Below are positions 36,276 through 46,685 of a stretch of DNA of 64,000 nucleotides, in pieces (the first letter of the stretch is position 1; each line of letters opens with the position of its first letter). The DNA is from Streptomyces sp. H27-H5 (lineage in GTDB: Bacteria; Actinomycetota; Actinomycetes; Streptomycetales; Streptomycetaceae): the NCBI RefSeq assembly GCF_026627505.1, contig NZ_JAPNLK010000034.1:1-64000 (forward strand), in the 5' to 3' direction. The translations under genes were made by a program, and so were the position numbers. The notes under the pieces are model-generated. The model was not told where the DNA came from, made no database searches, and worked only from the letters and a program-made list of their open reading frames with translations.

Positions 36276-37802
36276 ATGGCTGAACAGGAATTGACCTGGC
36301 AGGGGTCGGTCGCGCGATGGGACCGGCAGTTGTTCGACGCGGTGGCCCTCCGGCACTGGCCCGGGGCCGACCGGGTGCTGCCGAGGTTGGGTCGGGCCGC
36401 GAACCACGGCGTCCTGTGGGGCGGTGCCGCCGCGGCGCTCGCCGCCTTCGGTTCGGCCCGGACACGCAAGGCCGCCGTGCGGGGGATCACCTCCCTCGCG
36501 CTGGCCTCGGCGACGATCAACACCGTCGGCAAGTGGTCCGTACGCCGGTGCCGACCCGTGCTGGAAGGGGTGCCCGTCACCCGGCAGCTGCGCACCCAGC
36601 CGCAGACCACCTCGTTCCCCTCCGGACACGCGGCCTCGGCGTTCGCCTTCACCGCCGGGCTGGCGCTGGAGGCGCCGGGGTGGGGCCTCGCGCTGGCCCC
36701 CGTCGCCGCGTCGGTCGCGTTCTCCCGCGTCTACACCGGGGTCCACTACCCGTCCGACGTGGCGGCGGGCGCGGCGCTCGGGGTGGCCGCCGGGTTCCTC
36801 GTCCGCCGGCTCGCGCGCGACGTGCAGGAGGCCCGGGTCGTACCGGGTGACGAACGGCCGGACGCGGGGGCGCCCGCGCTGCCGGACGGCGACGGCCTGA
36901 CCGTGGTGATCAACTCCGGTTCGGGTTCCGCCGCCTTCGCCGGCCTCGACGTCCTCAAGCGCCGGCTTCCGAAGGCGGAGCTGGTCCACTGCGAGAGCGC
37001 CGAGCTGGAGTCGGAACTGGCCGCGGCGGCGTCCCGGGCCCAGGTGCTCGGCGTCTGCGGCGGCGACGGCACGATCAACGCGGCGGCCACGGCCGCGCTG
37101 CGCGCCGGGGTGCCGCTCGCGGTGTTCCCCGGCGGGACCCTGAACCACTTCGCCCTCGACCTCGGGCTCGCCGGAGCGGAGGACACCTGCCGGGCCGTTG
37201 CCGACGGGCACGCGGTCCGCGTCGGCGTCGGACGCTTCACCCCCGGCCCGCGGCGCCACCCCGACCCCGCGGACGTGGCCGCGGCCGGTTCCGAGGCCGG
37301 GCGCGAGGAGTCGGGGTACTTCCTGAACAACTTCAGCATCGGCGCCTACCCCGAGCTGCTGCGCCATCGGCTGCGGTGGGCGCCCCGGATCGGGAGCGGC
37401 CCGGCCGCGCTGCTGGCGGCGTGGCGGGTGCTGCGGGCCGAACGGCCCGTACGGCTCAGCCTCGCCGGGCGTCCGCGCAGCGTCTGGCTGCTGTTCGCGG
37501 GCAACGGGACGTACCACGGCAGCGGCCCCGCCCCCCGGCGCCGCGACAACCTCGGCGAGGGGCTCCTCGACGTACGGCTCGTCTTCGGCGGCGGTCGTCC
37601 CGGCCCGCGCCTGTTGGCCGCGGCCTTCACCGGGCCCCTCAGCCGTTCCCCGGTCCACACCGCCACCCGCCTGCGGAGCCTGCGGATCTCGGACGTGCCG
37701 CCCGGCACCCCCCTCGCCTACGACGGGGAGTACGCCAAGGCCCCCACCGCCTTCGTGCTCGACGAGCTGCCGGAAGCCCTCACCGTCTACCGCCCGCGCT
37801 GA
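36276..37802 (+). CDS. PAP2 phosphatase / diacylglycerol kinase-like fusion
   Basis: A 508-residue two-domain lipid enzyme. Residues ~60-195 form a PAP2 phosphatase with all three signature motifs: KWSVRRCRP, PSGHAASA, and SRVYTGVHYPSDVAAG, on hydrophobic helices. Residues ~208-505 form a DAGK catalytic domain with GGDGTINAA (about 262-270) and FPGGTLNHFA. It could dephosphorylate a lipid phosphate and phosphorylate a lipid alcohol in the same membrane leaflet. The fusion is known in Streptomyces. The ATG at 36276 lies 109 bp after the previous stop. Substrate is unknown. Confidence 0.88.
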   Translation: MAEQELTWQGSVARWDRQLFDAVALRHWPGADRVLPRLGRAANHGVLWGGAAAALAAFGSARTRKAAVRGITSLALASATINTVGKWSVRRCRPVLEGVPVTRQLRTQPQTTSFPSGHAASAFAFTAGLALEAPGWGLALAPVAASVAFSRVYTGVHYPSDVAAGAALGVAAGFLVRRLARDVQEARVVPGDERPDAGAPALPDGDGLTVVINSGSGSAAFAGLDVLKRRLPKAELVHCESAELESELAAAASRAQVLGVCGGDGTINAAATAALRAGVPLAVFPGGTLNHFALDLGLAGAEDTCRAVADGHAVRVGVGRFTPGPRRHPDPADVAAAGSEAGREESGYFLNNFSIGAYPELLRHRLRWAPRIGSGPAALLAAWRVLRAERPVRLSLAGRPRSVWLLFAGNGTYHGSGPAPRRRDNLGEGLLDVRLVFGGGRPGPRLLAAAFTGPLSRSPVHTATRLRSLRISDVPPGTPLAYDGEYAKAPTAFVLDELPEALTVYRPR

Positions 37803-37856
37803 CCGCGGCGCGACGACCACACCCCGCCCGCGGCGCGACGACCACACCCCGCCCGC
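37803..37856. repeat. 25-bp tandem duplication after the PAP2-DAGK stop
   Basis: A 25-bp unit is repeated just over twice, starting one base after the stop codon and ending at the base of the following hairpin. It has no obvious structure of its own and looks like a replication-slippage duplication. Confidence 0.9.
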
Positions 37857-37880
37857 CCCGGCGCCGCCCACGCGCCGGGG
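37856..37880 (+). terminator. Hairpin terminator of the PAP2-DAGK gene
   Basis: CCCCGGCGC pairs perfectly with GCGCCGGGG over a seven-base loop, 54 bases after the stop codon. It separates this gene from ettA. Confidence 0.8.
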
Positions 37881-38109
37881 CGCGGTCGTGCCCCGGCCGG
37901 AGATCCGCCCCGCCGCCCGGCCCCGGCCACCCCGCGCCCTCGAGCGCCTGCGGCGAGGCCTGGTCGGAAGCCGTCACGGCACCCGCCGGCCTGGCCGGCT
38001 CGGGCCGGCCCGGGTCAGGGGGGCCTGACCTACCCATTCGCCCGCAGCTATGGACGCCTGGCAAGATGGGGTGTATCTGCCCACCCATCGATCTGCCGGA
38101 CGGTTTCTC
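37881..38109 (+). promoter_or_regulatory. Upstream region of ettA
   Basis: With the repeat and hairpin this completes a 307-bp gene-free gap. The first 150 bases are very GC-rich and featureless. The last 75 are more mixed, with CAAGAT at 38062-38067 as a possible -10; no good -35 is seen. The ettA promoter is expected here. Confidence 0.35.
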
Positions 38110-39774
<1,665 letters not shown>

Positions 39775-39792
39775 GGGCCGAGGTCACAGACC

Positions 39793-40260
39793 ATGGCCAG
39801 ACACCGCTACCGATGCCCCCTCCGCTGGGCGGACATGGATGCCTTCGGACACGTCAACAATGTCGTCTTCCTCCGCTATCTGGAGGAGGCACGGATCGAC
39901 TTCATGTTCCGCCTCGCGCCGGGGGAGGGCAGTGAGTCCTTCACGGGCGGCTCCGTCGTGGCCCGCCACGAGATCGACTACAAGCTGCCCCTCGTGCACC
40001 GCCACGAGCCGGTCCTCATCGAATCCTGGGTGACCCGGATAGGCGCCGCGTCCCTGACCATCCGCTACGAGGTCAAGGACGAGGCGACGGAGGACGCGCC
40101 CGAGACGGTCTACGTGCGCGCCGAGACCGTGGTCGTGCCGTACAACCTCGCCGAGGGGCGGCCCCGCCGCATCACGGCCGAGGAAAAGCTCTTCCTCCAG
40201 GAGTACCTGGACGAGCCGAAGTCCGGCGCCGCTGCCGGTGCCAGGGGCATCGCGGCATGA
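39793..40260 (+). CDS. Acyl-CoA thioesterase (hotdog fold)
   Basis: A 155-residue 4HBT-type thioesterase. The active-site helix is RWADMDAFGHVNNVVFLRYLEEAR, with Asp in DMDAFGHVNN as the expected nucleophile or base, followed by the hotdog strand HEIDYKLPLVHRHEPVLIESWV. It likely cleaves small or aromatic acyl-CoA thioesters in the cytosol. It begins 18 bp after ettA and its stop overlaps the next start as ATGA, so the three genes may form one operon. Substrate cannot be read from the sequence. Confidence 0.85.
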   Translation: MARHRYRCPLRWADMDAFGHVNNVVFLRYLEEARIDFMFRLAPGEGSESFTGGSVVARHEIDYKLPLVHRHEPVLIESWVTRIGAASLTIRYEVKDEATEDAPETVYVRAETVVVPYNLAEGRPRRITAEEKLFLQEYLDEPKSGAAAGARGIAA

Positions 40261-40979
40261 ACGAGCGGCTGCACTTCGCCGACTCCGGGGAGGCGGCGGA
40301 CCTCGCCGCCTTCCTGGGCCGGCTCGTGCACTACGACCGCGCCGCCGCCGTCCGCCTGCAGGCGCGGGCGGGCGGTGGCGCGCTCGCCGTTTTCGGGCGG
40401 CCGCCGTCCTTCGAGGTACTGGCCGTCCGCACGGTGCGGCTCGCCGCGCCCGTCGGGACGCCCCTGGACCTGACGGTGTCCGCCGGTGAGCTGCTGGAAT
40501 CGGTGGACGAGGGCGCCGCGAGCGTCGTCGTGCCCGGCCCGGTCACCGGACCGCCCTGGGTGGGCGTCCTGCCTCCGCGCGGCGGCTGGGAGCCGGTGGA
40601 CGGCCTGCCCGGCCCCGAGGCGATGCGGGCCGCCGTGGCGGACGCCGTCGCCGAGTTCCGGGCCCGGGACGAGGCCCTGCCCCCGCAGCACCGGACCCGG
40701 TCCGAGCGCGACCGCATCGGCCGCGAGATCTGGTCCCGCACGCTGGGGGACACCGAACTTCCGCTGCGCGCCGTGCACGCCGCGCAGTCCCTGGGCTTCC
40801 TGCGGCCGGTACGGGCCTCCGCACCCGCCGGTCCCACCGGGCCGCCCGCGGCCCCCGCACCGGTGGCGCTGCTGGCGTCCGGGGGATGGCTGCGGCTGCG
40901 CACCCCGTACGGGTCCGTCGCCATGCGCCGCCCCGGCGGGACCGGTGGCCTCGGCGCCCTGCTGGTCCGACCGGTCTAG
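40257..40979 (+). CDS. Conserved actinobacterial hypothetical protein
   Basis: A 240-residue protein that I cannot place in a named family. It has an N-terminal part NERLHFADSGEAADLAAFLGRLVHYDRAAAVRLQ, a middle with VPGPVTGPPWVGVLPPRGGWE, and a C-terminal helical stretch before a Pro/Ala linker and a final beta part. No signal peptide or membrane segment. It overlaps the thioesterase stop by 4 bp, so the two are coupled. It ends opposite the convergent haemoglobin gene. Confidence 0.75.
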   Translation: MNERLHFADSGEAADLAAFLGRLVHYDRAAAVRLQARAGGGALAVFGRPPSFEVLAVRTVRLAAPVGTPLDLTVSAGELLESVDEGAASVVVPGPVTGPPWVGVLPPRGGWEPVDGLPGPEAMRAAVADAVAEFRARDEALPPQHRTRSERDRIGREIWSRTLGDTELPLRAVHAAQSLGFLRPVRASAPAGPTGPPAAPAPVALLASGGWLRLRTPYGSVAMRRPGGTGGLGALLVRPV

Positions 40980-41043
40980 GGCCTGTCCTTCGGATCATGC
41001 CGGGCTCGCGGGGCCTCGCGGCGGGTGCGTTCCGCCGCCCGCC

Positions 41044-41448
41044 TCAGCCCGCCGTGTTGATCATCGATGCGGCCGCGTACGTCAGGTACCGCCACAGCTG
41101 CGCCTCGTGCTCCGGCGCCAAGCCCAGCTCGTCCACCGCGACCCGCATGTGACCCAGCCACGCGTCGTGCGCGGCCGCGTCCACCTGGAACGGGGCGTGC
41201 CGCATCCGCAGGCGCGGGTGCCCGCGGTTCTCGCTGTAGGTGTTCGGGCCGCCCCAGTACTGCATGAGGAACAGCGCGAACCGCTCCTCGGCCGGCCCCA
41301 GGTCCTCCTCCGGGTACATCGGGCGCAGCAGCGGGTCTTCCGCGACACCCTGGTAGAACCGGTGGACCAGGCGGCGGAAGGTGGCCTCGCCGCCCACAAG
41401 CTCGTAGAAGGTCTGCTCCTGGACCGTGCCCTGCGGATCGTCATTCAC
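41044..41448 (-). CDS. Truncated haemoglobin, group II (GlbO type)
   Basis: A 134-residue 2/2 haemoglobin. It has FYELVGGEATFRRLVHRFYQGVAEDPLLRPMYPEEDL at the N-terminus, then FLMQYWGGPNTYSENRGHPRLRMRH with the proximal His in the RMRH region, and WLGHM with the Trp typical of group II at G8. GlbO-like proteins bind O2 and NO and are tied to redox or nitrosative stress. The ATG at 41448 has AGGTGA just upstream. The gene stands alone, convergent with the previous one and divergent from the methyltransferase. Confidence 0.92.
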   Translation of the reverse strand: MNDDPQGTVQEQTFYELVGGEATFRRLVHRFYQGVAEDPLLRPMYPEEDLGPAEERFALFLMQYWGGPNTYSENRGHPRLRMRHAPFQVDAAAHDAWLGHMRVAVDELGLAPEHEAQLWRYLTYAAASMINTAG

Positions 41449-41595
41449 CTGACCATCGTCTCAGACGCCCGGACCGAGGACCGGGGTCCTAGGACCCTCC
41501 CCGCAAGCCCGGGGCCCCGCCCGCCACGCCGCGACGCGCGGGAACACGCCCGACCAGCGTTGGCCTTCGCCCCCGCAGGGCAGCACAGTGGAGAC

Positions 41596-42585
41596 ATGGG
41601 CGCAGATGCCGAAGTACGCGACCTGCGCGAGACCGCGCACGCGGCCCAGGTCATGGAGTTGATCGCGGCCGGGGCCCTGGACGACCCCGACTGGCGTGCG
41701 GCCTTCGCCGCGGTGCCCCGGCACGTCTTCGTCCCGTACTTCTGGACCGGTCGTGGAGCCGGACACGAGCGGCTCTGGGCCGAGGACCCGGACCCCGAAC
41801 GGCGGGCCCGCTGGCTGCGCGGCGTGTACACGGACACCCCGCTCGCCACCCGGCTGCGCGACGGGGAGCTGGTCTCCTCCAGCAGCCAGCCCTCCCTGAT
41901 GGCGAGGATGCTGGAGGCGCTGGAGGTGCGTGACGGGAACAACGTGCTGGAGATCGGCGCGGGCACCGGCTACAACGCGGCCCTGCTCTGCCACCGGCTC
42001 GGCGAGGAACTGGTCACCACGGTGGACCTGGACGAGGAGATCACCGAGTCGGCGCGGGCGCACCTGGCGCAGCTCGGCCTGCACCCGACCGTCGTCACCG
42101 GCGACGGGGCGCGCGGCTGCCCCTCCCGCGCCCCCTTCGATCGGATCCTGGTCACCTGCACGCTGCCGCTGATCCCGCACGCCTGGCCGGCCCAGTGCCG
42201 GCCCGGGGCGCGCATCCTGGCCCCGCTGTCGACCGGGCTGATCGCGCTCACCGTGCGGGACGCGGACTTCGCGGAGGGCCGGTTCCTGCACACCTCGGCG
42301 TACTTCGTGCCGCTGCGCGGGGCGGGCGCGGCCCCGCACGCCCCCTCGCTGCCCCAACACGGACTCCCGTACGAGCTGGTGGACAACGAGCGCTTCCAGT
42401 TCCTGCTGATCCTCACCGAGGGCGTCCTGCACCCCCGGGAGGCCCTGGACCTGTGGCGCCGCGAGGGGCGCCCGGCGCGCGAGCGGTTCGGCGTCACGCT
42501 CACGTCGGAGGGACAGTGGTCGTGGCTCGACGACCCCCAGGGCCCGTACGTGTGGCCGCTGGGGGAGGTCGGGACGACCGCCTAA
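41596..42585 (+). CDS. PCMT-like O-methyltransferase
   Basis: A 329-residue SAM-dependent methyltransferase of the protein-L-isoaspartate O-methyltransferase class. The N-terminal AAFAAVPRHVFVPYFW and the SSSSQPSLMARMLEALEV segment are family features; the SAM motif I is VLEIGAGTGYNAALLCHRLG, followed by VTTVDLDEEI and VTGDGARG. Actinobacterial relatives often serve in peptide maturation, but no precursor gene is visible here, so repair-type or unknown substrate remains open. The ATG at 41596 has GGAG only two bases upstream. The 3' end overlaps the convergent FHA gene by 4 bp. Confidence 0.82.
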   Translation: MGADAEVRDLRETAHAAQVMELIAAGALDDPDWRAAFAAVPRHVFVPYFWTGRGAGHERLWAEDPDPERRARWLRGVYTDTPLATRLRDGELVSSSSQPSLMARMLEALEVRDGNNVLEIGAGTGYNAALLCHRLGEELVTTVDLDEEITESARAHLAQLGLHPTVVTGDGARGCPSRAPFDRILVTCTLPLIPHAWPAQCRPGARILAPLSTGLIALTVRDADFAEGRFLHTSAYFVPLRGAGAAPHAPSLPQHGLPYELVDNERFQFLLILTEGVLHPREALDLWRREGRPARERFGVTLTSEGQWSWLDDPQGPYVWPLGEVGTTA

Positions 42586-43685
42586 CCCCGGCGGACGGTG
42601 ATCGTGGTCCAGGCGCCGACGTGGACCTGGTCGCCGTCGCCGAGGGTGATCGGCACGTACGGCTGGATCGGTTCCTCACCGCCGTTGATGGTCGTGCCGT
42701 TGGTGGAGTTCTGGTCCACCACCGCCCAGCTCCCGTCGGGCTGCTGGACGAGCACCGCGTGCTGGTGGGAGACGCCCGGGTCCTCCGGGGGCACCGAGAG
42801 GTCGATGTCCGGGGACTCGCCCGAGGAGGCGCGCCGGCGGCCGATGGTGATCTGACCGCCGGAGAGCGCGAGATGCTGCTCCGGGGAGTACGCGGGCAGG
42901 TTCAACCCGGCCGCCTCCGGGCCGCTGCGCTGCATCATCGCCATGAAGTACGAGCGGTCCGGGCCGACCGTCGCGCTCCAGGCGCCGCCGACCTGCGACG
43001 GAGCCTGACCCTGGGACCCGTAGTGCTGTTGCTGCTGGTGATGCTGCTGCGCCTGGTGCTGCGGGACCTGCTGTTGCTGATGTTGCGAGTGCTGCTGGTA
43101 CTCCTGCTGCTGCGGCGGAGGCTGCTGCTGGTAGTGCGGCTGCTGGTACTCCTGCCGGAGGGGCTGCTGCACGGGCTGCTGCTGGTGCGAGGGCTGTTGG
43201 TGTGACTGCTGCGCGTGCGACGGCTGCCCGTGTGCCTGCTGCTCGTGCGAGGGAGGCGGCAGCAGCCAGTCGTCCTCGCGCTGGAGCGGCTCGGCCGGCC
43301 GGTTGACCCGGGACGGCCGCGAGCCCTGGTAGTCGAAGTGGTCCTGCGAGAACGTCGGCGGGGCCTGCGGCGGCGGGGGAGGCGGGGTCCCCACGCTCCC
43401 GGTGCCCGCGACCGGGCCCGTCTCCTGGGCGAGCGGCGTATACGAAGTCGCCGAACGCGTCAGGAAGTTGTACCGGCACTCCTCGCAGAACGGGGCCATG
43501 GCCTCGCGCGGCGTCCGGCACTGCGGGCACAGCTCCGCCTGCGCGGTCGGCTCACCGGCCGTGGGAGGGTAGCCGTAGCCGTAGGAAGGCGCCGCGGGGG
43601 CGCTCGTGGCGGCAGCCATGCGGTGGCCGCAGACCTCGCACCAGTCCTCGGAGGCGGACTGGTGCCCGTTCGGGCAGGTCGGCAT
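42582..43685 (-). CDS. FHA-domain protein with N-terminal zinc ribbons
   Basis: A 367-residue protein. The N-terminus has two Cys4-type zinc ribbons (CPNGHQSASEDWCEVCGH; CPQCRTPREAMAPFCEECRY). A long Gln/His/Pro-rich linker (about 145-230) follows. The C-terminal ~100 residues are a FHA phosphothreonine-binding domain: ITIGRRRASS, VSHQHAVL, NSTNGTTING. It ends the glnX-glnH-pknG operon, so it is the natural phosphoprotein reader for PknG. It is not a simple GarA: I see no short N-terminal ETT-type phosphosite. ATG 43685 follows GGGGGAAG; ATG 43715 is in frame and also possible. Confidence 0.85.
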   Translation of the reverse strand: MPTCPNGHQSASEDWCEVCGHRMAAATSAPAAPSYGYGYPPTAGEPTAQAELCPQCRTPREAMAPFCEECRYNFLTRSATSYTPLAQETGPVAGTGSVGTPPPPPPQAPPTFSQDHFDYQGSRPSRVNRPAEPLQREDDWLLPPPSHEQQAHGQPSHAQQSHQQPSHQQQPVQQPLRQEYQQPHYQQQPPPQQQEYQQHSQHQQQQVPQHQAQQHHQQQQHYGSQGQAPSQVGGAWSATVGPDRSYFMAMMQRSGPEAAGLNLPAYSPEQHLALSGGQITIGRRRASSGESPDIDLSVPPEDPGVSHQHAVLVQQPDGSWAVVDQNSTNGTTINGGEEPIQPYVPITLGDGDQVHVGAWTTITVRRG

Positions 43686-43731
43686 GGCTACGCTTCCCCC
43701 TTCTCCCTGCGTCATCGCGGCAGGTCTCTTC

Positions 43732-45060
43732 TCAGGTCTTCTTCACTCGGACGGTCTGCGTCGAACGCGTTTCAAGGGTCATCTCGTCGGCATCGGCGAC
43801 CTTCGCTTTCAGCCGCACAGTACCTGCCGCCGCGTCCACGACATCCACCACCTTCGCCAGCAGTTTGGCAGTGTCCGCGTTGCCGGACGCGCTCGCCAGT
43901 TGTACCGCGCGTCCGAGTTTGGCCGTCGCACCATCGACATCGCCCAGTTTGCGTGCTTCCAAACCTTGTTGGATGGCCTGGGCCAGCTCCGCCTGGCCGG
44001 TGTAGTGCGCCACCTGCGGGCTGATCGCCGTGGAAGCGACGAGGTCGTCGGTCCACACCGCCCGCACCAGACCCTGGGCGAGGACGGTCGGCGTCCCGCC
44101 CCCCGCGTCCGGCACGATCAGCGTCGCGCGGGCCGCCAGCATCTCCTGCCCGACGGCCGCCCCCGGGACCCGCACGCACACGTGGTACTCGCGGGACTCG
44201 TCGCCCCACGAACCCGTCGGGTAATCGCCGGCGCGCGGACCGGCCTCGGTACGGCGGTCGGTCAGGTCCTGGACGGTCGGCGCGACCTGCTTCACGTACC
44301 GGATCTCCACGCCGACCGGGGTCCACAGGCGCAGCGCGACGTCCGCGACCTCCTTGCCCATGGCGTTCTCCATCATGCGCGTGAAGTCCTCGGTGAGGTG
44401 CGCGGGATCGGCCACGATGTCGGCGCTGCCGAGCAGCGCGCTTGCGATACCGGTCACCTCCTTCACCTCCCAGTCGGTCCCCACACCGCGCGCGTCACAG
44501 GTGAAGCGACCCGCGCAGGCTTCGAGGGTGGCGCGCAACACGGCCGGTTCCTCGTGCTCGTTGCGCCCGTCGGTGAGCAGGATCCCGTGCCGGATCGTGG
44601 CCTGCGACTGCCGCAGCAGCCCGTCCGCCAGCCGCAGCCACGTCCCGATGGCGGTGCCGCCGCCGGAACCGAGGCCGCGCAGGGACTCCTTGGCCTGCGC
44701 GCGGGTCACCGCGTCGGCCGTGGCCAGCCGGCCCTGACCGGGGTAGACCTCCCTGGCCACGTGCGTGCCCGCGATCACCGCGAAGCTCGTGCCGTCGCGC
44801 AGGGTGTCGATCGCGGCGGCCGTGGCCTCGCGGGCACCGCGCATCTTGTCCGGCGGGTACTCCATGGACCCGGAACAATCCACCATGATCACGACCGCGG
44901 CCCCGCCGGGGGCGGGGACGGCGGCCCGGGTGGCGGTGGCCCCGCCGCTGGAGGTGACCGTGACGATGGCGTGGACGTCGCGGCCGCCCTCGGGGAGGAA
45001 CTCGTTCTGGTACACCTCCACGCTGAAGCGCGGGGCGCTCGGCTTGGCGAAGTTCGCCAT
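43732..45060 (-). CDS. VWA-domain protein of the PknG operon
   Basis: A 442-residue soluble protein with a von Willebrand A domain. The metal site (MIDAS) starts VVIMVDCSGSM, with Asp-x-Ser-x-Ser intact; GGGTAIGTWLRLAD and LLTDGRNEHEEPAVL supply the remaining loops. A beta-rich C-terminal region (about 240-340) and a final helical part follow. VWA proteins usually mediate metal-dependent protein contacts. It lies between the PP2C and FHA genes on the same strand. ATG 45060 has GAGGGAG upstream; the open frame extending to 45315 is an overlap with the PP2C gene. Confidence 0.87.
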   Translation of the reverse strand: MANFAKPSAPRFSVEVYQNEFLPEGGRDVHAIVTVTSSGGATATRAAVPAPGGAAVVIMVDCSGSMEYPPDKMRGAREATAAAIDTLRDGTSFAVIAGTHVAREVYPGQGRLATADAVTRAQAKESLRGLGSGGGTAIGTWLRLADGLLRQSQATIRHGILLTDGRNEHEEPAVLRATLEACAGRFTCDARGVGTDWEVKEVTGIASALLGSADIVADPAHLTEDFTRMMENAMGKEVADVALRLWTPVGVEIRYVKQVAPTVQDLTDRRTEAGPRAGDYPTGSWGDESREYHVCVRVPGAAVGQEMLAARATLIVPDAGGGTPTVLAQGLVRAVWTDDLVASTAISPQVAHYTGQAELAQAIQQGLEARKLGDVDGATAKLGRAVQLASASGNADTAKLLAKVVDVVDAAAGTVRLKAKVADADEMTLETRSTQTVRVKKT

Positions 45061-45092
45061 CGATGGGACTCCCTCGGAGGATCGGTCGGAGA

Positions 45093-46682
45093 TCAGGCCT
45101 GGGCGCGCGGGTCCGCTTCCGCTTGCGGTTCCGGTTGTGCCGCCGGGGTTGCCTCCGGCAGGGCCGCGAACGGCACGACGGCGACGGTGACGTTGTCGTG
45201 GCCGCCCCCGTCGAGCGCGTGCCCCACCAGGACCTGTGCGCTGTGCAGCGGCCGGACCGCCGCGTCCCGCGGCAGGATCCGGGCCAGATCCCGTGCGGAC
45301 TCGGCGTAGTTCCACAGCCCGTCGGTGCAGACCACGACCACGCCTGGGTGGTCCGGCTTGAAGCTGGCGGTGTGCGGTTCGAGGTCGTACGCGTCGGCGC
45401 CGAGCCAGCCGGTGATGGCGTGGGCCCGGGCGTCGGCGTACGCCTCGGCCTCGCCCATCAGGCCGGCCGCGACCATCTGGGCCGCCCAGGAGTCGTCCTC
45501 GGTGAGCCGCCGGGGGAGCGCGGCCCGGTCGTCGGGGACCCAGTACGCGCGGCTGTCGCCCACCCAGCCGATGGTGAGCAGGCCACCGCTGACGACGGCG
45601 CCGACCAGGGTGCAGGCGGGGGCGTTCTGGGCGCCGGGCACCTCCGGGGCCAGGGCGTTCACGGCGGCGGCCGCCGCCAGGATCGCCTCGTGCATGGCCT
45701 CCTGGGGGTGCGCGCCGCGGGGGAGCGCTTCCAACAGCGCCTCGTTGGCGGCGCCGGCGGCGGCGGCCGAGGCCTCGTCGGGGCGGCTGGCGGACGAGAC
45801 GCCGTCACAGACGATCGCCACGGTGGCTGCGGAACCGTCGGGCAGGGCCGTCGCGGCCACCGCGAAGGAGTCCTCGTTGCGGTGGTGGCGCAGCCCGCGG
45901 TCGCTGACCGCGACGACGCTGCCGAGTTCCTCCTCCAGGTGGTCGCGCTCGCGGGGCTGGGCGTGACCGCAGTGCTCGCAGTACCCGTCGGTGTCCACCC
46001 GGCCGGCGCGGCAGGCCACGCAGGTCTTGCCGGCGTCGCCGCCGGGGGGGTTCGCGGGAGCGGCCGAACTCGCGGGAGCGGCGGGCGCCGGGACGGGCGG
46101 GTCGTACCGCTCGCCCGCGTCGCCGAAGCCCTGCGGGGCGGGACCGGCCGGTGCCGCGTGGCCCGGGTCGGGGTGCCCGACCGGGTGCCCGGCCGGAGCG
46201 ACCGGGGGTTCGGGGTGCCCGGACGGCGGCTCGGCGGCCCCCCACGGGGCGCCCTCGGGAGGCGCGCCGGCGGCGCCGTACGACGCGCCGCGGCCGTCCG
46301 ACGACCCCTGCGCGGCGGCGTGGTTCGGCTGTTGTTCCGGGGACGCGCCGTACGACGTCCCGCCCGGGCCCCACGGGGCGTCGGGAGCCGGCCGGGCCGG
46401 TGCGCCGGCCCAGCCGGTCGGATCCCCGACGAGGGTCGGCGCGGCGCCCGCGACACTGCCCCAGCCCGGCGCGGGCGCGCCGTCCGGATACCCGGCGGCG
46501 CCGCGACCCGCGCCGGCGTCACCCGGCGGGGCGGGAGCGGGCGCGGTGATCGGGAGGGTCGGGTCGGGGTCCGCCGACGCGGTTGGGGAAGAGAGGGCGT
46601 ATCCGCACACGCCGCAGAAACGGTCCCCCTCTTCCAGGGGCTCAGCGCAGCTGGGGCAGCCCGACGGCCGATGCATCGACAT
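45093..46682 (-). CDS. PP2C-type Ser/Thr protein phosphatase with zinc ribbons
   Basis: A 529-residue phosphatase. N-terminal CPSCAEPLEEGDRFCGVCG is a zinc ribbon; a ~150-residue Pro/Gly/Ala linker leads to a second one, CVACRAGRVDTDGYCEHCG; the PP2C domain covers about 235-505. All PP2C motifs are present: SDRGLRHHRNEDSF, VCDGVSSAS, GWVGDSRAYW, and GGGHDNVTVAV. It directly follows pknG (3 bp) and so is the likely counter-enzyme to that kinase. ATG 46682 and 46676 are both possible; ribosome sites are weak. Confidence 0.9.
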   Translation of the reverse strand: MSMHRPSGCPSCAEPLEEGDRFCGVCGYALSSPTASADPDPTLPITAPAPAPPGDAGAGRGAAGYPDGAPAPGWGSVAGAAPTLVGDPTGWAGAPARPAPDAPWGPGGTSYGASPEQQPNHAAAQGSSDGRGASYGAAGAPPEGAPWGAAEPPSGHPEPPVAPAGHPVGHPDPGHAAPAGPAPQGFGDAGERYDPPVPAPAAPASSAAPANPPGGDAGKTCVACRAGRVDTDGYCEHCGHAQPRERDHLEEELGSVVAVSDRGLRHHRNEDSFAVAATALPDGSAATVAIVCDGVSSASRPDEASAAAAGAANEALLEALPRGAHPQEAMHEAILAAAAAVNALAPEVPGAQNAPACTLVGAVVSGGLLTIGWVGDSRAYWVPDDRAALPRRLTEDDSWAAQMVAAGLMGEAEAYADARAHAITGWLGADAYDLEPHTASFKPDHPGVVVVCTDGLWNYAESARDLARILPRDAAVRPLHSAQVLVGHALDGGGHDNVTVAVVPFAALPEATPAAQPEPQAEADPRAQA

Positions 46683-46685
46683 CAA

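Noticed and set aside
41596..42585. PCMT-like methyltransferase as the maturase of a ribosomal peptide cluster
   Set aside because: No precursor peptide, cyclase or protease gene is adjacent; neighbours are a haemoglobin and the FHA gene.
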